Shown here: positions 1 to 5,698 of the stretch, one piece after another
Position numbering within the stretch: position 1 is the first letter of the stretch
Layout of the letters: each line of letters starts with the position of its first letter
Assembly (NCBI GenBank): GCA_937891045.1
Contig: CALBEV010000144.1
Location: forward strand, 1-16,752
Direction: 5' to 3'
Source: an uncultured Burkholderiales bacterium
GTDB taxonomy: Bacteria > Pseudomonadota > Gammaproteobacteria > Burkholderiales > Burkholderiaceae
DNA length: 16,752 nucleotides
Position numbers and translations under genes: made by a program
The notes under the pieces: generated by a model
Database searches by the model: none
What the model was told of the DNA's origin: nothing
Seen by the model: only the letters and a program-made list of their open reading frames with translations

Positions 1-27
1 CCAATTATTCAGGCTGTTTTTAGATGG

Positions 28-50
28 CCTCAAAATGCCCTGTTTTGAGG
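28..50. repeat. 8-bp perfect inverted repeat
   Basis: The arms CCTCAAAA (28-35) and TTTTGAGG (43-50) are perfectly complementary around a 7-nt loop, TGCCCTG. Neither strand shows a T-run immediately after the stem, so it is not a canonical intrinsic terminator. It may be the end of something to the left of the window, or an operator-like palindrome. Confidence 0.6.
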
Positions 51-87
51 GGGTGGTCAGCATGGGCGGGGCTTGCAGCCGTTTTTA

Positions 88-126
88 TGATACATGAACT
101 CAACGTTTTGCTGAAAACTTGTATCA
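88..126. repeat. Interrupted two-part inverted repeat
   Basis: The outer arms TGATACA (88-94) and TGTATCA (120-126) are perfectly complementary. Inside them sits a second pair, GTTTT (105-109) and AAAAC (114-118), around a 4-nt loop. The ten unpaired bases on the left side (95-104) against one on the right (119) make the fold asymmetric. The function is unknown; asymmetric folds of this kind occur in recombination sites, but no other evidence supports that here. Confidence 0.45.
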
Positions 127-195
127 CGATCTGTCGAAAAATGGGGGTCAGTTTCAATTCATTTCGCGCCGCAGTCGCGCTTGAGCCGCCCGCCC

Positions 196-239
196 TGGGG
201 ACGCATTTTTCTGGTCTTTCGCTCAAAAAATGGTCCCCA
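196..239. repeat. Long near-perfect inverted repeat (14-bp stem, one bulge)
   Basis: TGGGGAC (196-202) pairs with GTCCCCA (233-239). CATTTTT (204-210) pairs with AAAAATG (226-232). Only G203 is bulged, leaving a 15-nt loop at 211-225. The stem begins 31 nt past the brnA stop codon on the minus strand, so it could end or stabilise the brnTA transcript, although no T-run follows the stem in that direction. A REP-like palindrome or a mobile-element remnant are alternatives. Confidence 0.7.
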
Positions 240-270
240 AGCCGTGCGGCTCTGGCGTGATGTTTCTGGG

Positions 271-600
271 CTAGTCAGATGGAGACACTGAGGATGGCCC
301 AGCGGGCGCGTGGGCAGCCAGCAATTCAGCGGCCCGTGTTTGCCAGCCCTTACCACTGGCTCGCCATCGTCGCAACACCTCCTCGTCCAATCTGAGCGTC
401 GTGGGGCGTTTGTGCTGCGCTTGAACGCTGCCAATTGGTCGCCCCCTCAAGCCTTTTTGGGCCAAGGCTTTGCCGACGCTGGCTTCAATGAAAACATCGC
501 CGACCCGCCAAGTGCCGCGCAACATGTCGGCCTCGGTCAATGCAGGCGCGTCATCCGGATCGTTCCAAGGCTTGGTTGAAGATGTCGGTTTCACGCTCAT
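271..600 (-). CDS. brnA: BrnA family antitoxin
   Basis: This is the likely antitoxin of a type II BrnT/BrnA module: it binds and neutralises the BrnT ribonuclease and represses its own promoter. The 109-residue protein has the family layout: an acidic DPDDAP stretch at residues 14-19, a GRPIGS stretch at 53-58, and a C-terminal DNA-binding ribbon-helix-helix at about 65-95. There, RPTTLRLDEEVL forms the strand and first helix, and the GKGWQTR signature (83-89) leads into the second helix. The ATG at 600 is preceded by a good GAGGAAA ribosome binding site. The gene starts inside brnT, overlapping its last 50 bp, so the two are probably translationally coupled. The C-terminal tail (96-109, rich in A, P and S) is slightly extended beyond the fold. 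Assignment rests on motif recognition only. Confidence 0.88.
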   Translation of the reverse strand: MSVKPTSSTKPWNDPDDAPALTEADMLRGTWRVGDVFIEASVGKALAQKGLRGRPIGSVQAQHKRPTTLRLDEEVLRRWRASGKGWQTRAAELLAAHAPAGPSSVSPSD

Positions 601-832
601 TGGCTTTCCTCAGTGAGATGATTCGGCGAACCGCGCCGCGCGGCGTCCAAACAATGACCACCAGCCTGCTTCGCATGAGCGCCCAAGTGATGAACCGAGT
701 TTCACCATAGCCTTTTCGAATGTCTTCAAAGGTGTAGGTCACGCCCTCAAAAGCACGCTGACAATCTGCAAAATCCAAGCCCCGATGCAGCAGGGTTTGG
801 CCGCGCTTGATGGGATCGAACTCAATCTTCAT
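551..832 (-). CDS. brnT: BrnT family ribonuclease toxin
   Basis: This is the likely toxin of the BrnTA module, a small RelE-fold ribonuclease that cuts RNA and stops growth when free of BrnA. The 93-residue protein carries the family landmarks in order: FDP at residues 5-7, HRGLDF at 16-21, GETRFITW at 43-50, and the long basic strand VIVWTPRGAVRRIISLRKA at 59-77 followed by NERE. The conserved basic and acidic residues usually tied to activity (E44, R46, R65, R75) are present and the frame is intact, so the toxin is probably functional. It is the first gene of the pair, the usual order for this family. No clear Shine-Dalgarno precedes the ATG at 832, consistent with toxin translation being weaker than that of brnA, which has a strong site. 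Confidence 0.9.
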   Translation of the reverse strand: MKIEFDPIKRGQTLLHRGLDFADCQRAFEGVTYTFEDIRKGYGETRFITWALMRSRLVVIVWTPRGAVRRIISLRKANERETDIFNQALERSG

Positions 833-857
833 TTAATTGTACATTTAATTAATTATC
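831..857 (-). promoter_or_regulatory. Putative brnTA promoter and operator
   Basis: The sequence upstream of brnT is much richer in A and T than the rest of the window. On the minus strand a GATAAT hexamer (857-852) can serve as a -10 element, placing the transcript start about 10-15 nt before the ATG; no convincing -35 is seen. The octamer ATTTAATT occurs twice in direct orientation (831-838 and 843-850) around a TGTACA palindrome (838-843). A ribbon-helix-helix repressor such as BrnA often binds paired short repeats, so this is a candidate autoregulatory operator. It is inferred from position and repeat structure only. Confidence 0.35.
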
Positions 858-1010
858 AAATAAATCTCCCAATTCTCTCTAAAAGTACCAAATAATGAAT
901 TAAAAAATATCCAGTAAATGGCGTGCAACCCAAAAAACCTGCAAATGCGAAGCCAACAAATGCGTTAATCGGCGTCTAAACTTCTCCCCTTTCAATCGTG
1001 AGAGGAATCT

Positions 1011-1184
1011 ATGGAGAAGCCAACAGATTCAAAACATGACGCCAAGCCAGTGCTCTATCCCCAAAAAGTCAACTCGCGGTCTGGCTTGAAAGAATTGCTC
1101 ATGACTGACGAAGCCAGAGGACTTTTGAAGCTTCCCGAGAAGCGTGTCATGCAAACGTTAAGACCACCACCTGAGCTTGATTAA
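1011..1184 (+). CDS. Small hypothetical protein, 57 aa
   Basis: This short frame begins with ATG after a good GAGAGGA ribosome binding site (1000-1006) and ends with TAA at 1182-1184. The product begins MEKPTDSKHD, is charged and soluble-looking, has no signal peptide, membrane segment or cysteine, and ends in a proline-rich PPPELD tail. Residues 26-40 (LKELLMTDEARGLLK) look helical and amphipathic. I do not recognise the family. The stop lies inside the start region of the lytic transglycosylase (TTG at 1177), so the two could be cotranscribed and translationally coupled. The size and helical core would also fit an orphan antitoxin fragment, but nothing specific supports this. The ribosome binding site and open frame make it more likely real than not. 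Confidence 0.5.
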   Translation: MEKPTDSKHDAKPVLYPQKVNSRSGLKELLMTDEARGLLKLPEKRVMQTLRPPPELD

Positions 1185-1812
1185 CAAATTGAAACCATTT
1201 TTGGCAGGTCTCCTCTGCCTTTCGGCAACCGCCACCTGGGCTGGTCCCCAGCGCGAAGAACACTTGGCGGATTCGGTGCGCATCGCCATGTCTTCTGCCG
1301 TGGCCGACTTGCCGCCGCCCACGCCGTATTTGCCCACGCCACAAGACGAACAGGCCTACCAGCTGTGGCTGGCGCACAGCCAAACCCAATTGGCCAGAAG
1401 GCTGCGAAACAAACAAGGCCAATGGCGTTTGCCCGAGCTGGCCTCGCCCGAATTGCAGTTGGCGTTTTTGCAAACCGTTTGGTATGAAAGCCAACGCGCT
1501 GCGCTGGAGCCCTCATTGGTGCTGGGACTGATCGAGGTGGAAAGTGGTTTCAGAAAGTTCGCCATCAGCAGCGCCGGGGCGCGGGGCGCGATGCAGGTGA
1601 TGCCGTTTTGGACCCGCCAGTTGGGCACAGGGGACGCCTCGGTGCTGTTTCAGTGGCAGGCGAATCTGCGCTTTGGTTGCGTCATCTTGCGCCACTATTT
1701 GGCGATAGAGCAGGGCGATGTGCACATGGCTTTGGGCCGTTACAACGGCAGCCGGGGCCAGTTGGCCTATCCGCGGGCGGTGTTGGCTGCCCAGCGGCGC
1801 TGGCAGCCCTGA
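1177..1812 (+). CDS. Secreted lytic transglycosylase (SLT domain)
   Basis: This is likely a murein lytic transglycosylase that cleaves the MurNAc-GlcNAc bond of peptidoglycan in the periplasm. The 211-residue precursor begins with a signal peptide (residues 1 to about 22, cleavage after ATATWA) and no lipobox is apparent. The SLT fold covers about residues 110-208. Motif I is IEVESGF with E122 as the catalytic glutamate, followed by the SSAGARGAMQVMP loop (131-143). The later LGRYNGSRG-x-LAYP segment matches the family's AYNAGPG-x-YP motif. The TTG start at 1177 is the furthest upstream start that gives a full signal peptide; it has a poor ribosome binding site and overlaps the 57-aa ORF stop. 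TTG at 1189 is an alternative. Its stop lies only 3 nt from the stop of the convergent grxD. The specific Mlt class cannot be assigned. Confidence 0.87.
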   Translation: MINKLKPFLAGLLCLSATATWAGPQREEHLADSVRIAMSSAVADLPPPTPYLPTPQDEQAYQLWLAHSQTQLARRLRNKQGQWRLPELASPELQLAFLQTVWYESQRAALEPSLVLGLIEVESGFRKFAISSAGARGAMQVMPFWTRQLGTGDASVLFQWQANLRFGCVILRHYLAIEQGDVHMALGRYNGSRGQLAYPRAVLAAQRRWQP

Positions 1813-1815
1813 GCT

Positions 1816-2133
1816 TTAAGCGCCCAGCACCTTGGGCAGTTCGCCACTTTCATACATCTCGGTCATGATGTCCGAGCCGCCGATGAATTCACCCTTCACA
1901 TACAGCTGCGGGATGGTGGGCCAGTTGCTGTATTCCTTGATGCCTTGGCGAATCTCAGCGTCGTCCAGCACGTTGATGGTGGTGAGGCTTTTGGTGTCCA
2001 CGCCGCTGGCCTTGAGCAGCTGGATGGCGCGGCCCGAAAAACCGCACATGGGGAAGCTGGCATTGCCCTTCATGAACAACACGATGTCGTTGTCTTTGAC
2101 CAATTGGTCGATGCGTTGATGCACGTCTGTCAT
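1816..2133 (-). CDS. grxD: Monothiol glutaredoxin, GrxD/Grx4 type
   Basis: This is a cytoplasmic monothiol glutaredoxin that binds a [2Fe-2S] cluster with glutathione and takes part in Fe-S cluster delivery and iron sensing. The 105-residue product is the usual length of single-domain CGFS glutaredoxins. The CGFS active site is at residues 30-33 (C30), preceded by the FMKGN segment. The cis-proline stretch WPTIPQLY and the GGSDIM glutathione-contacting loop follow. I chose the ATG at 2133 over the in-frame TTG at 2145 because a GGAG ribosome binding site lies just upstream of the ATG and would fall inside the longer frame. It is the last gene of the hemA-prfA-prmC-grxD series, 48 nt after prmC, and meets the lytic transglycosylase tail to tail. 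Confidence 0.95.
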   Translation of the reverse strand: MTDVHQRIDQLVKDNDIVLFMKGNASFPMCGFSGRAIQLLKASGVDTKSLTTINVLDDAEIRQGIKEYSNWPTIPQLYVKGEFIGGSDIMTEMYESGELPKVLGA

Positions 2134-2181
2134 TTCTGGCTCCAAATAAAAAAACGAGGCTTTGCGCCCGCTAAGCAGGGA

Positions 2182-3003
2182 TTATTTCACTTCTGGCCAC
2201 CGGCCACCGGTGCAGCGCGGGATGCCCGCGAGGTCCTTGCGGCTTTGCACTTGGTCAAAGCCCGCTTGTTGCAGCAAGGCTTGCACAGCATCGGCTTGGT
2301 CATGGCCGTGCTCTAACAGCAGCCAGCCGCCGGGCAGCAGATGCAACGGGGCTTGCGCGGCAAGGGACCGGATGTCGTCCAAACCATCTGCGCCGCTGAC
2401 CAAGGCTGCTTGGGGTTCGGCTTGCAGGGCAGGCAAATGCGGGTCGTCATCCGCGATATAGGGTGGGTTGGACACGATCACATCAAAGCAGCCTTGCACG
2501 CCGCTGAGCCAGTCGCCATGCAGAAAAGACACCGCCAAACCGAGTCGCTGGGCATTGGCTTGCGCCACTTGCAAGGCGTCATCACTGGCGTCCACCGCGC
2601 TCAGCAGCCACGCCGGGCGAGCGTGTTTCAGGGCCAGTGCAATGGCACCGCTGCCTGTGCCCAAGTCCAACACCTGAGCGGCTGGCGGGCCCATCTCCAG
2701 CGCCCAATCCACCAGGGTTTCGGTGTCGGGGCGCGGCACCAAGACCCGCTTGTCCACTTGCAAACGCAGACCGTGGAAGTCTTGCCAACCGGTTAGGTAA
2801 GCCAGGGGCTCGTGCTGCAAGCGGCGCTGAACAAGGTTGTTGAAACGGCTCAGTTGTTCAGCGTCAAGGAAGTCCGTGTCGTGCACCAGCAGCCAAGCGC
2901 GGTCGTGCGGGTCCTGTGCCACCGCATGCAGCAGCAAAGTTTGGGCTTCCAAATGGTCCAAGCCCTGCGCTTTGGCCTGTTGCAAGGCCTGCGCCATGTT
3001 CAC
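2182..3003 (-). CDS. prmC: Release factor glutamine N5-methyltransferase
   Basis: PrmC uses S-adenosylmethionine to methylate the glutamine of the GGQ motif in class I release factors, raising termination efficiency. The 273-residue protein has the helical N-terminal domain (1 to about 75) and the PLAYLTGW and VPRPDTE segments near 66-95. The SAM-binding [13 protein letters not shown] follows at 111-123, and the catalytic NPPY at 179-182. The start is GTG at 3003, overlapping the prfA TGA stop as GTGA, with GGAAGG at good spacing upstream. An ATG two codons later is possible but sits too far from that site. It directly follows prfA, the gene for its substrate, so enzyme and target are made together. 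Confidence 0.95.
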   Translation of the reverse strand: MNMAQALQQAKAQGLDHLEAQTLLLHAVAQDPHDRAWLLVHDTDFLDAEQLSRFNNLVQRRLQHEPLAYLTGWQDFHGLRLQVDKRVLVPRPDTETLVDWALEMGPPAAQVLDLGTGSGAIALALKHARPAWLLSAVDASDDALQVAQANAQRLGLAVSFLHGDWLSGVQGCFDVIVSNPPYIADDDPHLPALQAEPQAALVSGADGLDDIRSLAAQAPLHLLPGGWLLLEHGHDQADAVQALLQQAGFDQVQSRKDLAGIPRCTGGRWPEVK

Positions 3004-4088
3004 GTTTGGCCTTCCAAAGCCGCCAATTGCTCGGCCGCTTCATACGCTTGCAGCGCCTCAATCACATCGCCCAAGTCGCCTTCCATGATGGCCAACAGTT
3101 TGTAAAGCGTGAGGTTGATGCGGTGGTCGGTGAAGCGCCCTTGCGGGAAGTTGTAAGTGCGGATGCGGTCGGAGCGGTCGCCGCTGCCAATCAAGGATTT
3201 GCGCTCGGCGGCGTCTTTGGCGGCGCGTTCGGCGCGGTCTTTTTCTTGAATGCGAGCGGTCAGCACCCGCAGCGCTTGCGCCTTGTTGCTGTGCTGGCTG
3301 CGCCCGTCTTGGCATTCGGCGACGATGCCGGTGGGCAAGTGGGTGATGCGCACCGCCGAGTCGGTTTTGTTGATGTGCTGGCCGCCCGCGCCGCTGGCGC
3401 GGAAGGTGTCGATGCGCAACTCAGAAGGGTTGATTTGAATGGCTTGCGCTTCGTCAGGCTCGGCCAACACCGCCACGGTGCAAGCGCTGGTGTGGATACG
3501 GCCCTGGGTTTCGGTGGCGGGCACACGCTGCACCCGGTGGCCACCGGACTCGAATTTTAATGCACCGTATACGCCAGCGCCTTCAATGCGAATCACCACC
3601 TCTTTGTAGCCGCCCAATTCACTGGCCGACTCGCTGATCACTTCGACGCGCCACTGCTGGCTGGCGCAATAGCGGGTGTACAGGCGCAGCAAATCACCGG
3701 CGAACAACGCGGACTCGTCGCCGCCTGTGCCAGCGCGGATTTCCAAAAACGCGTTGCGTGCGTCGTCTGGGTCTTTGGGCAGCAGCATGCGTTGCAACTG
3801 CGCTTCCAGCGTGGCCATCCCTGCGCTGCCGTGCGCCAATTCTTCTTGCGCCATGGCCTGCACCTCTGGGTCGGGGTCTTGCAGCATGGCTTGGGCGGCT
3901 TCAAGGTCGGCGCTGTGTTGCAGCCATTTTTGATAAGGCGTGACCAAGGCCACCACCTCGGCATGCTCGCGCGACAGCACCATGAACTGGGTCATGTCTT
4001 GCATGATGTCTTCGCGGGACAGCAAAAAATCCAGCTCGGACAAGCGTTGCACCGAGCGCTCAAGCTGAGCGCGGATGAAAGGTTTCAT
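3000..4088 (-). CDS. prfA: Peptide chain release factor 1
   Basis: RF1 recognises UAA and UAG stop codons and triggers peptide release at the ribosome. The 362-residue product has the normal length. The stop-codon recognition tripeptide PAT lies at 190-192 within the [15 protein letters not shown] stretch, which identifies RF1 rather than RF2. The catalytic GGQ is at 235-237, preceded by the FRASGAGG loop. The N-terminal coiled domain covers about 1-100. The ATG at 4088 has a modest GAGG site 8 nt upstream. The gene begins 14 nt after the hemA stop, and its own stop overlaps the prmC start, so the order matches the well-known hemA-prfA-prmC arrangement. Confidence 0.97.
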   Translation of the reverse strand: MKPFIRAQLERSVQRLSELDFLLSREDIMQDMTQFMVLSREHAEVVALVTPYQKWLQHSADLEAAQAMLQDPDPEVQAMAQEELAHGSAGMATLEAQLQRMLLPKDPDDARNAFLEIRAGTGGDESALFAGDLLRLYTRYCASQQWRVEVISESASELGGYKEVVIRIEGAGVYGALKFESGGHRVQRVPATETQGRIHTSACTVAVLAEPDEAQAIQINPSELRIDTFRASGAGGQHINKTDSAVRITHLPTGIVAECQDGRSQHSNKAQALRVLTARIQEKDRAERAAKDAAERKSLIGSGDRSDRIRTYNFPQGRFTDHRINLTLYKLLAIMEGDLGDVIEALQAYEAAEQLAALEGQT

Positions 4089-4102
4089 AGAGGGAGCCTC
4101 AG

Positions 4103-5362
4103 CTAACGGCTGGAGCGCAAGAAGAAGTGTTCGATGGCGCTGCGGGCTTCTTGGCGGGCATGGGCTTCATCGGCGTGAAGCTCGGACATGGCGCCGTGCA
4201 GCATTTTTTGCGTGAGGCCTTTGGCCATGGCTTCCAGCACGGCTTCAACCGGCTCGCCTTTGGCCAGCATTTTTTGGGCGCGTTGCAACTCGGCGCTGCG
4301 CCAGGCTTCGGCTTGCTGGTTGAGTTGTTGAATCAGGGGAACATCTGAGCGTTGGTCCAGCCAATGCACAAAACTTTTCACGCCGGCATCGATGATTTCT
4401 TCGGCTTCAGCCACGGCTGCTTGGCGGCTGGCTTGGCCGGTTTGCACCACCTGGGACAAGTCGTCCACGGTATACAGGTAGACATCACGCAGTGATTTGA
4501 CTTCGGGCTCGATGTCGCGGGGCACGGCCAAATCGACCATGAACATCGGGTTGTTGCGGCGGTTTTTCAGGGCCCGCTCGACGGCACCCAAGCCAATGAG
4601 CGGCAAGGTGCTGGCGGTGCAACTGATGACGGCGTCAAACTCGTGCAAGCGGTTGGGCAGCTCGGCCAAATGCATGAAACGCGCACCGATTTGCTGGGCC
4701 AGGTGTTCGCCGCGCTCTGAGGTGCGGTTGGCCACGGTCATGGACTTCGGAGATTTGGCCGAGAAGTGGGCGGCGCACAGTTCGATCATTTCGCCAGCAC
4801 CAACGAAAAGCACATTGATTTTGCTCAGGTCTTCAAACAACTGACCGGCCAAGCGCACCGAGGCAGCGGACATGCTGATGCTGTGGGCGCCAATTTCGGT
4901 GCTGCTGCGCACCTGCTTGGCGACAGCGAAAGAACGCTGGAACATTTGGTGCAAGGTGGAACCCAAAGCCCCTGCTTCACGGGCCACGCGCACCGCGTCT
5001 TTCAGTTGACCCAGGATTTGCGGCTCGCCCAAGACCATCGAGTCGAGACCACTGGCCACGCGAAACGCATGGCGTGCGGCTTCATCGCCCAGCAGGCTGT
5101 AGGTGTGGCCTTCGAGGGCATCGGGGCTGACGCCGCCGGACTGGGCCAGCCAAGACATGGTTTGGGGAAGCGACACCTGCTGAGAGGCACAGTAAATTTC
5201 GGTGCGGTTGCAGGTGGAGAGTATGGTGGCTTCGGTTTGGCCGCCAATGCTTTGGCGAAAACCTTCGAGCACCGGACCCATTTGTTCGACAGCAAAGGCA
5301 AAGCGCCCCCGCAAATCAAGTGGTGCGGTGGTGTGGTTGAGACCGAGCGCCCAAACAGACAT
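4103..5362 (-). CDS. hemA: Glutamyl-tRNA reductase
   Basis: GluTR reduces glutamyl-tRNA with NADPH to glutamate-1-semialdehyde, the first committed step of the C5 route to heme. The 419-residue protein has the expected length. The catalytic cysteine is C51 in [10 protein letters not shown], and [10 protein letters not shown] lies at 6-15. The [12 protein letters not shown] substrate-domain motif is at 105-116. The NADPH-binding loop FVGAGEM is at 186-192, and a helical dimerisation domain fills the C-terminus. It is the first gene of the hemA-prfA-prmC-grxD operon. No Shine-Dalgarno precedes the ATG; a perfect TATAAT hexamer ends 8 nt before it, so the transcript may begin at or next to the start codon. 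The upstream gene diverges from only 25 bp away. Confidence 0.97.
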   Translation of the reverse strand: MSVWALGLNHTTAPLDLRGRFAFAVEQMGPVLEGFRQSIGGQTEATILSTCNRTEIYCASQQVSLPQTMSWLAQSGGVSPDALEGHTYSLLGDEAARHAFRVASGLDSMVLGEPQILGQLKDAVRVAREAGALGSTLHQMFQRSFAVAKQVRSSTEIGAHSISMSAASVRLAGQLFEDLSKINVLFVGAGEMIELCAAHFSAKSPKSMTVANRTSERGEHLAQQIGARFMHLAELPNRLHEFDAVISCTASTLPLIGLGAVERALKNRRNNPMFMVDLAVPRDIEPEVKSLRDVYLYTVDDLSQVVQTGQASRQAAVAEAEEIIDAGVKSFVHWLDQRSDVPLIQQLNQQAEAWRSAELQRAQKMLAKGEPVEAVLEAMAKGLTQKMLHGAMSELHADEAHARQEARSAIEHFFLRSSR

Positions 5363-5370
5363 AGGGGGTG

Positions 5371-5376
5371 ATTATA
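5371..5376 (-). promoter_or_regulatory. Putative hemA -10 element (leaderless start)
   Basis: On the minus strand the hexamer TATAAT lies with only 8 nt between its end and the hemA ATG. Given normal -10 to start-site spacing, transcription would start at or within about two bases of the A of ATG, so no leader is left for a ribosome binding site. No good -35 match is found 16-18 nt further upstream, a segment that lies inside the first codons of the divergent gene. Confidence 0.4.
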
Positions 5377-5387
5377 AAATTGAAGTG

Positions 5388-5666
5388 ATGGATCTTCTGT
5401 CGCTTTCTGTTCACGTGGTCAATTTCATTGCGCCTGCACTTGGCGTAGCCGCATGGATCACCCTCATCTATCCCTTGGTATGGCGCCAAGAACAAGCTTG
5501 GAAGGCTTGGAAAAAGAAGTTTGTCGTGAACAGCTTGGCGGGTTGCGCCATGCTTTTGCTGGGTTTGCTGCTGTTGGGGCAAGACGGCAAGATGATCAGT
5601 TACACCGCCATGGTCTTGGCGATAGCGAGCAGCCAATGGTTATTAAGTCGTGAAAAGACTGCTTGA
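5388..5666 (+). CDS. Small three-helix inner-membrane protein
   Basis: This 92-residue protein has three predicted membrane segments at about residues 8-32, 47-64 and 69-86. A basic, tryptophan-rich loop (WRQEQAWKAWKKK, 32-44) between the first two should face the cytoplasm, and the C-terminus is short. It has no catalytic motif and I do not recognise the family. The start chosen is the ATG at 5388, giving MDLLSLSV; longer in-frame versions would run into hemA on the other strand. The ribosome binding site is weak. It diverges from hemA with 25 bp between the start codons and ends 32 bp before the large oxidoreductase, with which it may be cotranscribed. Confidence 0.72.
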   Translation: MDLLSLSVHVVNFIAPALGVAAWITLIYPLVWRQEQAWKAWKKKFVVNSLAGCAMLLLGLLLLGQDGKMISYTAMVLAIASSQWLLSREKTA

Positions 5667-5679
5667 AAAGGCCCTAGGT

Positions 5680-5685
5680 TAATAT
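5680..5685 (+). promoter_or_regulatory. Possible -10 element before the large oxidoreductase
   Basis: TAATAT lies 13 nt before the ATG at 5699, which would give a transcript leader of only a few bases. No matching -35 hexamer stands at the right distance, and no Shine-Dalgarno precedes the ATG. The alternative is readthrough from the small membrane-protein gene just upstream. Confidence 0.25.
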
Positions 5686-5698
5686 TCAAGACTTATTC

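Larger units (their letters stand above)
1..270. other. Gene-free left edge with clustered inverted repeats
   Basis: No reading frame here looks like a real protein: the short frames on both strands have low-complexity, shadow-like translations and no ribosome binding sites. The stretch holds three separate inverted repeats (28-50, 88-126 and 196-239, listed individually) and a GGGGGTCAG-TTTCAATT stretch near 145-162. It lies downstream of the brnTA toxin-antitoxin pair. Such palindrome clustering suggests a REP-like or decayed mobile-element region, but no transposase or target-site duplication can be seen. Confidence 0.5.

Noticed and set aside
240..251. AGCCGTGCGGCT hairpin followed by an A-run (minus-strand T-run) as a brnTA terminator
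   Set aside because: The stem is only 5 bp and the T-run is 9 nt away on the minus strand. The bases in between belong to the longer stem at 196-239, so a canonical terminator cannot be claimed.
2134..2145. Longer grxD start at TTG 2145
   Set aside because: The GGAG ribosome binding site would fall inside the coding sequence, and the ATG at 2133 gives the standard N-terminus of the family.
2916..3560. Plus-strand frame of 214 codons across prmC and prfA
   Set aside because: It is antisense to the conserved GGQ region of prfA and spans two real genes; its Ala/Val/Gly-rich composition is that of a shadow frame.
4766..5371. Plus-strand frame of 201 codons opposite hemA
   Set aside because: It covers the catalytic and NADPH regions of hemA on the other strand and has no recognisable domain.
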